The notes under the pieces were generated by a model that was not told the origin of the DNA, ran no database searches, and saw only the letters and a program-made list of their open reading frames with translations. Positions 1 to 7,029 of a stretch of DNA of 35,275 nucleotides are shown here, piece after piece. Source of the stretch: Nitrospinota bacterium (GTDB taxonomy: Bacteria > Nitrospinota > Nitrospinia > Nitrospinales > VA-1). A program made the position numbers and the translations under genes. The stretch is from the NCBI GenBank assembly GCA_014382285.1, contig JACNKA010000131.1, forward strand, positions 1-35,275, given 5' to 3'. Every line of letters begins with the position of its first letter. The first letter of the stretch is position 1.

Positions 1-66
1 CTTTGAGAAAATTGACTTGATTTATAAATTTTTTTGTTCATACAATTGATAGTTCTCAACAAAAAT

Positions 67-72
67 AAAGGA
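67..72 (+). promoter_or_regulatory. Ribosome binding site of mpa
   Basis: AAAGGA lies seven bases before the ATG at 80. The leader upstream (1-66) is very AT-rich. TTGACT (12-17) and TACAAT (41-46) resemble promoter boxes, but their 23-base spacing is too wide to call a promoter with confidence. Confidence 0.5.
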
Positions 73-79
73 TTCATTC

Positions 80-1696
80 ATGGGAGACCAGATCCATATT
101 GTAGAGTTGATTGACCAGGTTTTAAATGAAACTCAGGATCGACCTCAATTGCAGGAAAAGATCTTTGATCTCAGGGACGCTTTGTTCCAGGCCCAGCAGT
201 CTGCCCAGCAGTATGCATTGAAAATTAAGACGTTGGAGGAGGCTATTGAAAAGCTGAAATCTCCTGCCCACCGCATCGGCACGATTCTGGGGCAGGGGGA
301 GGATGGCTTGGCGCGTCTGGTTTCTGGGGGCACGGAATACCAGGCTGCGGTCGTCCCGGAACTGACGGAAAATGAGGGGCTGAAAACCGGGGACCAGGTC
401 GCGCTGAATGAAGGATTCGTTGCCATTGCCCGGCTACCTTTCCCCGCTCAGGGGCCATTGGCGAAAATTTCCGGAAAGTTGGCAGGTGGGCAATGGTTGG
501 TGCAGGCGGCGACCGGCAACAGCGAAACCCTTGTTCTGGCTCGCGATGGCCTGAATGAAGCCGAACTGAAAGAGGGCGAAGAAATTTTTCTCGATAGCAA
601 CCAAAGGGTTATTTTGGGAAAACTTCCGAAACGGGAGTCCCGCACCCTGATTGAAGACGATTATGACCAGGTGGAGTGGTCACAGGTGGGTGGACAGGAA
701 AAAGTAAAAGAGGAGGTGCGGAAAGTCCTCGAATACCCGCTTCTGCACAAAGAAATTCTGAGTCAGATGGAATATCAGGTGCCCAAAGGATTTTTGTTTT
801 ATGGTCCTCCGGGTTGCGGCAAAACTCTCATCGGAAAAGCGATTCTCACCGAAGTGATCCGCAAGCTTTCCGAGCACGAAGGCTCGGAACTTGAGGGCCG
901 GTTCATTCATGTTAAAGGACCGGAGATTCTCAATATGTGGCTGGGAGAATCGGAGCGTAAAATCCGCGAAATTTTCAAGAAAGCTCGGGACTATAAAGAA
1001 AAAGGCCAGATTCCGTTCATATTTATAGATGAAGCGGAATCCATTCTGGGAACCCGGCAGGCCTGGCGCGGATCGAACATCAGCAATACAGTGGTTCCCA
1101 TGTTTTGCGCGGAGATGGATGGCATTCAATCTCTGCGCGAAACGGTCGTGATTCTGGCGACCAACCGGCCCGACCTGATTGACCCCGCTGTCATCCGGCC
1201 CGGCAGAATTGATAGAAAGATCAAAGTGTCGCGTCCCAACCGCGAAGAGTCTAAGGCTATCCTGCGGGTTTACCTGAAAGAAGGACTGCCTCGTGAACAT
1301 GAGGACTTTGATGCGATGGCCGAACCGTTTCTGGACCGCCTTTTTGACCAAAATTCCAAACAGGAAGTATTGGTGCTGACATTGCGAAGCGGCAGTAACC
1401 GAAAAATGTATTGGAGCGATTTTATTTCTGGTGCGGTCATTGAGGGCATCATGAAACGCGCTAAAGAACGGGCCATCGAACGGACGATTCGTGGCGAAAC
1501 GCTATGCCTGACGGTGGACGATCTCGTGATTTCTCTGGAGGCCGAATTTGAGGAAGGCAGTCTGCTACCCGCTGAATCGAACATGGAAGACTGGCTTCAG
1601 CTTTTGGATATGGACTCGAAGAATGTTGTGCGGGTAAGACGACCTAACGAGTCAGATAAAGCCACCGAAAACACGATGCGCCGGTCCATCATATGA
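80..1696 (+). CDS. mpa: Proteasome-activating AAA+ ATPase (Mpa/ARC family)
   Basis: This is the hexameric unfoldase that recognises modifier-tagged proteins and threads them into the 20S proteasome. The 538 residues follow the family layout: an N-terminal coiled coil (about 22-62) that in Mycobacterium binds Pup, two OB-type domains (about 65-185), and one AAA module. Visible motifs are Walker A GPPGCGKT (242-249), a pore loop with WLGE (287-290), Walker B IFIDEAES (314-321), sensor-1 Asn362 and arginine fingers in RPGR (373-376). The start is supported by AAAGGA at 67-72, seven bases upstream. The stop overlaps the dop start by four bases (ATGA), implying translational coupling. The C terminus ends in RRSII and lacks the penultimate tyrosine used by actinobacterial Mpa to dock on the alpha ring. 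Length and motifs leave little doubt about the family. Confidence 0.95.
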   Translation: MGDQIHIVELIDQVLNETQDRPQLQEKIFDLRDALFQAQQSAQQYALKIKTLEEAIEKLKSPAHRIGTILGQGEDGLARLVSGGTEYQAAVVPELTENEGLKTGDQVALNEGFVAIARLPFPAQGPLAKISGKLAGGQWLVQAATGNSETLVLARDGLNEAELKEGEEIFLDSNQRVILGKLPKRESRTLIEDDYDQVEWSQVGGQEKVKEEVRKVLEYPLLHKEILSQMEYQVPKGFLFYGPPGCGKTLIGKAILTEVIRKLSEHEGSELEGRFIHVKGPEILNMWLGESERKIREIFKKARDYKEKGQIPFIFIDEAESILGTRQAWRGSNISNTVVPMFCAEMDGIQSLRETVVILATNRPDLIDPAVIRPGRIDRKIKVSRPNREESKAILRVYLKEGLPREHEDFDAMAEPFLDRLFDQNSKQEVLVLTLRSGSNRKMYWSDFISGAVIEGIMKRAKERAIERTIRGETLCLTVDDLVISLEAEFEEGSLLPAESNMEDWLQLLDMDSKNVVRVRRPNESDKATENTMRRSII

Positions 1697-3153
1697 GCGT
1701 TCCTCTCCTCGGTATGGAGACCGAGTATGGGATAATCCGGGAAGACATGGAAAACTCCGATCCGGTTGAAGAGTCCATGAAACTTTTACAGGCCTGCGAG
1801 CGCAAAAGTGTTTTTGGTAAATGGGCGTATTCACAGGAGAACTCGCATCTGGATATGCGAGGGTTTAAGGTGAAATCTTTGGCTCAGGATGAAGAGGAGG
1901 ATGCTTTTTGCGCTGAAGATCGCAAAAGGCCCTACTCCTATCTGGATATGAAATGCGACCGGGTTTTGACAAACGGTGCACGTTTTTATAATGACCATAC
2001 TCATCCTGAATACAGCACCCCGGAGTGTCGGTCTGTGTTGTCGCTGGTGGCGCATGATGTGGCGGGGGAGAGAATTGTCGCCGAATGTGTGACCCTTCGT
2101 AACCGAGAGTTGGAGGGCAAACCGCTTCAGGTATTCAAAAATAATACCGATTACAGCGGTCATAGTTATGGAACGCATGATAACTACCTCATCCCCAGAG
2201 AAACGCCATTTGAGGATTTGGTAAAAGGACTGGTTCCTTTTCTGGTGACGCGCCAGTTGTATGCCGGGGCGGGGAAAGTGGGGTCAGAGAGTGCTACAGA
2301 TTTTCAGGGTTTGCAGTTGGCGCAGCGGTCTGATTTTATCGAAACGGTTTTAAGCATCGAGACCATGACGAACCGCCCTCTCATTAATACCCGGGACGAA
2401 CCGCATGCGGTGAGTAGCCGGTATCGGCGTTTGCATTTGATTCTCGGCGATGCCAATATGTCGGCTTATGCCACGGCCCTGAAGGTGGGCAGTACATCGC
2501 TGGTTCTCAATCTAATTGCCAGGGGTGAAAAATTTCCCGACTTGGAATTAGCGGATCCTGTCTCCGATGTGTTGAAAGTGTCTCTCGATAAAACCGGGGC
2601 TTTGCAACGCAAGGCCCTTGGCACCATCACGGCTTTTGAGATTCAGGAAACTTATCTGGAGGCGGCAGAAAAAGCTTTTGCCGGAAAAGACCCGGAGTGG
2701 GACTGGATTCTTGCAGAATGGAAAAAGACGATGGATGAACTCAGGCACAGTCCTGAAAAATTATCTGATCGCATTGACTGGGCGATCAAGGAGAAATTGT
2801 TTACTGAGTTCATGCAGTCCGAGGGCATTGGCTGGCAAGACCCCTTGCTCAAAAGCCTGGATTTGGAATACCATAATCTGGATCCTGATCGCGGGTTGTA
2901 TCGGGGGTTGCAGCAGGAGGGGGAAGTCTATTCCCTGCTGAGTGAGGAAGAAATTGTTCGTGCTATTGAGTCACCTCCTGCAGGAACCCGCGCCCAGATA
3001 AGAGGGCAAGCGGTGGCTCAAGGCGCAGAGAATATAAAACGTATTCATTGGACGGGTGTTGAGTTTGTAAATGGAGAAATTCTGGATTTAACCGGAGTCA
3101 TTAGTTCCGAAGAAGTTGAAGCGATTCTCAATTCCAGTAAACAATTGGTTTGA
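1693..3153 (+). CDS. dop: Deamidase of the Pup-like modifier (Dop family)
   Basis: This is a member of the Pup ligase/deamidase family with a glutamine-synthetase-like fold. I assign it as Dop, the enzyme that converts the modifier's C-terminal Gln to Glu and can also remove the modifier from substrates. The ATP/Mg motif MET-EYG contains Glu9 and Glu11. The catalytic Asp101 sits in FYNDHTHPEYS. An insertion of roughly 40 residues before the LTNGAR motif contains DMRGF, matching the DARGF of the mycobacterial Dop loop; the second family member in this locus lacks it. The KNNTD, SYGTHDNYL, QRSDFIE and INTRDEPHA blocks match Dop more closely than PafA. The 486-residue length is normal. The start overlaps the mpa stop. 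The other possible name is PafA, but the Dop loop argues against that. Confidence 0.88.
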   Translation: MSVPLLGMETEYGIIREDMENSDPVEESMKLLQACERKSVFGKWAYSQENSHLDMRGFKVKSLAQDEEEDAFCAEDRKRPYSYLDMKCDRVLTNGARFYNDHTHPEYSTPECRSVLSLVAHDVAGERIVAECVTLRNRELEGKPLQVFKNNTDYSGHSYGTHDNYLIPRETPFEDLVKGLVPFLVTRQLYAGAGKVGSESATDFQGLQLAQRSDFIETVLSIETMTNRPLINTRDEPHAVSSRYRRLHLILGDANMSAYATALKVGSTSLVLNLIARGEKFPDLELADPVSDVLKVSLDKTGALQRKALGTITAFEIQETYLEAAEKAFAGKDPEWDWILAEWKKTMDELRHSPEKLSDRIDWAIKEKLFTEFMQSEGIGWQDPLLKSLDLEYHNLDPDRGLYRGLQQEGEVYSLLSEEEIVRAIESPPAGTRAQIRGQAVAQGAENIKRIHWTGVEFVNGEILDLTGVISSEEVEAILNSSKQLV

Positions 3154-3184
3154 GAGTTAGCCTGTTTATTGCGCGGGAGGTTTT

Positions 3185-3261
3185 AAATCACCCCAGCCCC
3201 TCTTTAAAAAAGAAGGGTCCATTGAAGCTCCCCCTTCTGCGAAGAGGGTTAGGGGGGATTT
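3185..3261. repeat. Imperfect inverted repeat element between dop and prcA
   Basis: The dop-prcA gap holds a 77-base element. Its left end (3185-3204, starting AAATC and ending CCCCTCTT) matches the reverse complement of its right end (3242-3261, AAGAGGG to GGATTT) at roughly three quarters of positions. An inner CTTCT/AGAAGG pairing adds to the potential stem. In RNA it would form a long hairpin inside the operon. The composition resembles the C/G-run palindrome near 28628-28652, so it may be a small dispersed repeat (REP- or MITE-like) rather than a locus-specific control element. Confidence 0.5.
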
Positions 3262-3311
3262 GATTAACTGCTTGAAACAACTCGTTACAGAACCTAGAGG
3301 AAAAGTGAAAC

Positions 3312-4049
3312 ATGTTTGAAGAGCCGTATCGATGGATGGAAGCGGTTTCCACCCGCCATAATTATGTTCAGGAAAAACTGAAAATGGGTCAGCCGGTGTT
3401 GTCGGTTCCTTACGATGACGGGGTGCTGATTATGGGGTTTTCCCCTCAGCCAGGCAAGATTTTCGAAGTCTACGATCGCATTGCCTTGGGGGGTGTGGGT
3501 CACCCTGCTGATGTGGAACGGTTGCGCATGACCCTTTTAGATATGGCACATTTGGAAGGCTTCAACCGCTCGGCTCAGGATGTGACTTTGGCAAGGCTTC
3601 TGCAATTTGGAATTGCCCCCGCACTCAAACAAAACTTTGAAGAAATTCAACGCGCACCTTATATCATTTGCCTCCTTCTTGTCGAGCTGGACGGTGCAGG
3701 CCATCCCAACTTTTTCCGAGTGAATTATGACGGGCATTGGGAGACATTTAAAAGCGGAACCGTTATTGCCGGCAACGAAAAAGTCATGGATGAGGTGCAG
3801 AAGAAAATTCAAGACACGCCCTTTGCAACGTTTACGCTGGATAAGGCGTTGGAAGAAACCTGTCGTCTTTGGGCTGAAAGTAGAAAACAGTATGAAGAGG
3901 ACGATAAAAGTATCCCCATGACTTTGAAAGAGGCTTTTGATCAATGGTATTTTGAGGCCGCTGTGTTGTCGGGAAAAGTGGAGCGGAGAGCTATATACCG
4001 AGCGCTCACCAAGGAAGAGATTGGCAAGTTAAAATCATCGGTTGGTTGA
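3312..4049 (+). CDS. prcA: 20S proteasome alpha subunit
   Basis: This is the structural, non-catalytic outer-ring subunit of the 20S core. The protein is 245 residues, close to other bacterial PrcA proteins. It aligns by eye with actinobacterial PrcA: an N-terminal helix region (YRWMEAVSTRHNYVQEKL), the strand block VPYDDGVLIMGF, KIFEVYDRIALGGVGHPADVERLR, SAQDVTLARLL, and the late segment FFRVNYDGHWE. It lacks the GTT catalytic start of beta subunits, as expected. An AGAGGA (3296-3301) lies ten bases before the ATG. It sits between dop and the modifier gene. Actinobacteria usually have prcB before prcA, with the modifier before both, so the order here is different. The N-terminal gating residues differ from the mycobacterial protein. 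Confidence 0.88.
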   Translation: MFEEPYRWMEAVSTRHNYVQEKLKMGQPVLSVPYDDGVLIMGFSPQPGKIFEVYDRIALGGVGHPADVERLRMTLLDMAHLEGFNRSAQDVTLARLLQFGIAPALKQNFEEIQRAPYIICLLLVELDGAGHPNFFRVNYDGHWETFKSGTVIAGNEKVMDEVQKKIQDTPFATFTLDKALEETCRLWAESRKQYEEDDKSIPMTLKEAFDQWYFEAAVLSGKVERRAIYRALTKEEIGKLKSSVG

Positions 4050-4082
4050 TGCCTGGTGATGAGGCAGAGACAGCCTGATAAC

Positions 4083-4090
4083 AAAAGGAG
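4083..4090 (+). promoter_or_regulatory. Strong ribosome binding site of the modifier gene
   Basis: AAAAGGAG lies eight bases before the ATG at 4099. It is among the best Shine-Dalgarno matches in the locus. This supports real, high-level translation of the short ORF and decides its start over the in-frame ATG at 4105. Confidence 0.7.
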
Positions 4091-4098
4091 TTGATCCC

Positions 4099-4275
4099 AT
4101 GGAAATGAATGATCCCTTAAGGAGGGAAGAAAAAAAAGAAACCAGTCCGGATCGCGATGCGTCCGGCCCTTCCAGCCCGGAACCTTCACGGCCAGGAAAA
4201 GATAGTCTCTTGAAACGGATGAAAAAAGTGGACCCAAAACAATCTGAAAAATACAAACAGAGAACCGGTCAATGA
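4099..4275 (+). CDS. ubact: UBact/Pup-like protein modifier, 58 residues
   Basis: This small ORF encodes the probable protein tag of the locus. The protein starts MEMNDPLRREEKK. It is hydrophilic, with many Lys, Glu, Pro and Ser, no Cys or Trp and one Tyr, so it is probably disordered like Pup. A Pro/Ser-rich middle (about 15-33) is followed by a basic amphipathic stretch (KDSLLKRMKK, 34-43) that could dock on the Mpa coiled coil. It ends KYKQRTGQ. The terminal Gly-Gln parallels the Gly-Gly-Gln end of Pup that Dop deamidates to Glu before ligation. AAAAGGAG (4083-4090) lies eight bases before the ATG. The stop overlaps the prcB start (ATGA, 4272-4275). Family membership rests on context, size and C terminus, because tags of this type diverge strongly. 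The RTGQ end is what I know of the UBact group. Confidence 0.9.
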   Translation: MEMNDPLRREEKKETSPDRDASGPSSPEPSRPGKDSLLKRMKKVDPKQSEKYKQRTGQ

Positions 4276-5087
4276 ACGCTGACCCCAATGTATCGCCGGG
4301 AGATTTTTTTGGCTTGCTGGAAAAATCCGGTTATCGCTGGCATGCCCGAATTGATCCTTCGCAGGCACAAAACGCTATTACCGTGACGCATGGCACAACA
4401 GTTCTTGCCTTCCACTTTAAGGATGGTGTGATTGTTGCCGGTGATCGGCGCGCCACGGCGGGTAACAGCATTATGTATGAGCGTTGCGACAAGGTCATTC
4501 CTATTGATGATTATACGCTCATGGCGATTGCCGGGGTTCCGGCCACGGCTTTTGAGATGGCACGGGTTCTCACTCATAACTTTGAATATTACCGGCGCTC
4601 GCAAATGCAGGTTATGAGTGTGGAAGGGAAAATCCGCGCCTTGTCGAAACTGCTGAAAGAGAATGTCGGCATGGCGGTTCAGGGGCTGGGGGTGGTGAGC
4701 CCGATATTCGCCACTTACGATATAAAATCCAAAAAGGCGGCGATACATTTTTACGATATGCTGGGAGCGGATTTTAAGATCAGCACCCATACCGCAACAG
4801 GGTCTGGTTCGCCGACCATTCGAGGAATTCTCGAACATGAAGACCTCTGGGGCGAGAAGCCCTTATTGGAAAGGTCAGAAAGCGATGCCGTCACTCTAGC
4901 CATCCGGCTCTTGCAGACTGCGGCGCAATTTGATTCCGCTACCGGTAAAGCCCGGCCGGAAGATAATATTTTCCCGACTGTGGCATTGGTCACTGAGGCG
5001 GGTTACCGTTTTTTGAATGATGAGGAGATGGCGGGGTTATGTCAGGCATCCTTAAAGCGGGGCCGGGCAACGCCCGGTGGCAACTAG
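4272..5087 (+). CDS. prcB: 20S proteasome beta subunit (catalytic)
   Basis: This is the proteolytic inner-ring subunit, an N-terminal-nucleophile threonine protease. The 271 residues include a 41-residue propeptide, then G41-T42-T43, so autocleavage would expose Thr42 as the catalytic Thr1. The partner residues fall at the expected spacing: Asp17 (residue 58, in AGDRRAT) and Lys33 (residue 74, in CDKV). The late DSATG motif is also present. These residues predict an active enzyme. The ATG lies inside the modifier's stop (ATGA) with only a weak Shine-Dalgarno, so translation is probably coupled to the modifier. A 7-bp hairpin overlaps its stop codon and lies before pafA. Confidence 0.95.
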   Translation: MNADPNVSPGDFFGLLEKSGYRWHARIDPSQAQNAITVTHGTTVLAFHFKDGVIVAGDRRATAGNSIMYERCDKVIPIDDYTLMAIAGVPATAFEMARVLTHNFEYYRRSQMQVMSVEGKIRALSKLLKENVGMAVQGLGVVSPIFATYDIKSKKAAIHFYDMLGADFKISTHTATGSGSPTIRGILEHEDLWGEKPLLERSESDAVTLAIRLLQTAAQFDSATGKARPEDNIFPTVALVTEAGYRFLNDEEMAGLCQASLKRGRATPGGN

Positions 5088-5109
5088 CAATGGCGAGCAT
5101 CGTTGCTAG
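5084..5109 (+). promoter_or_regulatory. Intra-operon hairpin between prcB and pafA
   Basis: CTAGCAA (5084-5090) pairs perfectly with TTGCTAG (5103-5109) across a 12-base loop, and the prcB stop codon lies in the left arm. No T run follows, so it is more likely an mRNA-stability or partial-attenuation element than a full terminator. It could lower pafA output relative to the proteasome genes. Confidence 0.4.
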
Positions 5110-5175
5110 CGGTAAAAATACATGGCACCTTGACCGCACGCCTGGCGGGGAGTTAAATATTAGAGACGCACTGAA

Positions 5176-6687
5176 ATGAAAAAACGCATCTTCGGCATCG
5201 AAACGGAATATGGACTCCTGATCAAAAATGATGCCGAGTTTCCCCTCGATTCCATGGAAGTGGCCAACAAGGTCAAGAACCATGTTTTCTCAAAAAACCA
5301 GGGTGTGTTGGATCTTCACTACCGGGCCAACGATGAGCCACCGGGTAACGGCGGGTTCCTGCTTAATGGCGGGCGCCTGTATCTCGACATGGGACATTTG
5401 GAATACGCTTCTCCAGAATGCTCCAACCTGGTCGATCTGGTGACTTATGACCGTGCCGGAGACACGATGATTCAGGAAGCGGTGGAAGAGTTGGGCTGGG
5501 CGGATCATGTTTCGTTCATCAAGAATAATGTGGATCTTGAAACCAACGCGACCTTCGGGTGCCACGAGAATTATCTGGTTGGCAGGGGATTTCCTTTCGA
5601 TGAGCAGGACAACCTGAAACTGCTTTCTTGCTTTTTAACGACCCGGCAGATTTTTTGCGGTGCAGGTCGCATCGGTTCCTGCGATCCCCACCCGTTCCGG
5701 GATTGGGATGGTGTCACGCCTTATGAAAGTCAAGCTGATGAGCAGGTGAACTTTCAGCTTTCACAAAGAGCCGATCATATCCCCAACGAATTTTATCGGT
5801 GGGTGCAGTACAACCGGGCTATTGTCAACACCCGCGATGAACCGTTGTCGGACCCCAGCAAATACCGGCGTATTCATCTTCTGGTTGGCGACTCTACGAT
5901 GAGTGAGTTTGCCACCGCCATGAAGATGGGAACCACAACCCTTATGCTGGAAATCATGCAACTGGGGGTCGCCAAACGCGAATGGATTCTTGCCGACTCG
6001 GTTTTTGCCATGCGTTCTATTTCCCGCGATCCGGATTTTAAATGGCATGTGAAACTGGCTTCGGGAAAGACTTCCAGTGCTTTGGAGCTGCAACTGGATA
6101 TTCTTAATACCTGCAAAGAACATCTGGCAGGGAAGAACCGGGAGACAGACTGGATTTTGCAAGGCTGGGAATCGGTCTTGACCGATTTACCAAAAGGACC
6201 GGAAGCAGTGATCGGCAGAGTGGACTGGGCCAGCAAGTACTGGATGCTTAACGAATTCAAAAATGAAGAGAACCTCGAATGGAACGACCCCTGGCTCAAA
6301 AGCCTGGACCTGGAATACCATAACCTGAATAAAAAAAACGGTCTGTTCTGGGGGTTGGAAGCCAGTGGCGATGGTTACCGAAAAACTACCGATGAAGCAG
6401 TTGAATTTGCAAAAGCCAATCCTCCAAGAGGAACCCGGGCGCATGGCCGGGGAGAACTCATCAAACGACTCATCAATCAGTATTCCCACATGAGTTATCT
6501 TATAGACTGGATTGGCTTTCGCTTGAGCAAAACAGACGAGCCATTTCTGATGCTCGACCCGTTCATCTCCTATAAAGAAGAGGTCATAGAGCATCTTAAG
6601 CAGTTTGATACTCTACCCCATGAGAAAAGCAAACCGGGATCGGATATGAAAAACCCGGAACCACGCGGGAAAAAAACTTATGAGTGA
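5176..6687 (+). CDS. pafA: Ligase for the Pup-like modifier (PafA family)
   Basis: This is the second member of the Pup ligase/deamidase family, 503 residues, assigned as the ligase that joins the C-terminal Glu of the modifier to substrate lysines using ATP. It starts MKKRIFGIETEYG, with Glu9 and Glu11 for Mg-ATP. Asp71 in RLYLDMG is the equivalent of the catalytic base. GCHENYL, CGAGRIG, LSQRADHI and VNTRDEP follow in the family order. It lacks the Dop-loop insertion, which places it on the PafA side. The CGAGRIG block is followed by an extra stretch (about 178-195, DPHPFRDWDGV) that is absent from mycobacterial PafA. The tail after about residue 480 is charged and probably flexible. Its end overlaps the HIT gene by eight bases. 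Confidence 0.88.
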   Translation: MKKRIFGIETEYGLLIKNDAEFPLDSMEVANKVKNHVFSKNQGVLDLHYRANDEPPGNGGFLLNGGRLYLDMGHLEYASPECSNLVDLVTYDRAGDTMIQEAVEELGWADHVSFIKNNVDLETNATFGCHENYLVGRGFPFDEQDNLKLLSCFLTTRQIFCGAGRIGSCDPHPFRDWDGVTPYESQADEQVNFQLSQRADHIPNEFYRWVQYNRAIVNTRDEPLSDPSKYRRIHLLVGDSTMSEFATAMKMGTTTLMLEIMQLGVAKREWILADSVFAMRSISRDPDFKWHVKLASGKTSSALELQLDILNTCKEHLAGKNRETDWILQGWESVLTDLPKGPEAVIGRVDWASKYWMLNEFKNEENLEWNDPWLKSLDLEYHNLNKKNGLFWGLEASGDGYRKTTDEAVEFAKANPPRGTRAHGRGELIKRLINQYSHMSYLIDWIGFRLSKTDEPFLMLDPFISYKEEVIEHLKQFDTLPHEKSKPGSDMKNPEPRGKKTYE

Positions 6688-7024
6688 TTGTCTGTTTTGT
6701 AAAATCAGCGAGGGGACTATCCCTTCAGATAAGGTGTATGAGTCGGATACGTTGTTCGCGATTAATGATGTCAACCCGCAAGCCCCCACACATATTCTGA
6801 TCATTCCCCGAATCCATCAGGCCACTTTACTGGATGTCGAGGAAAAGGATCATACGTTGATGGGGTCGGTGATTGGTGTGGCGAACCAACTGGCTAAGGA
6901 AAGGGGCCTCGACACATCAGGATACCGGCTGGTGGTTAATTGCGGTGCCGGAGCCGGACAGTCGGTGTATCATATCCATTTTCATCTTTTAGGCGGGCGT
7001 GCCTTGAACTGGCCACCGGGGTAG
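6680..7024 (+). CDS. HIT family nucleotide hydrolase (HINT/PKCI-like)
   Basis: This is a histidine-triad protein of 114 residues, the usual size for the HINT branch, which hydrolyses nucleoside phosphoramidates such as AMP-lysine. The triad is His98, His100 and His102 in YHIHFHLLGGR. Cys4 and Cys7 near the N terminus match the metal-binding pair of many bacterial homologues. It begins within the last codons of pafA and ends five bases before nadA, so it is probably co-transcribed with the proteasome genes. A role in clearing adenylated by-products is possible but is my inference; HIT genes sit in many unrelated operons. Confidence 0.9.
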   Translation: MSDCLFCKISEGTIPSDKVYESDTLFAINDVNPQAPTHILIIPRIHQATLLDVEEKDHTLMGSVIGVANQLAKERGLDTSGYRLVVNCGAGAGQSVYHIHFHLLGGRALNWPPG

Positions 7025-7029
7025 AGAAA

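Noticed and set aside
680-1351. 223-codon minus-strand ORF inside mpa
   Set aside because: It is a shadow of the mpa frame, with no domain and no ribosome site; the plus-strand protein has complete AAA+ motifs.
6940-7029. NadA start inside the HIT gene
   Set aside because: The family N terminus begins at 7030, immediately after the HIT stop; the upstream part is HIT sequence in another frame.
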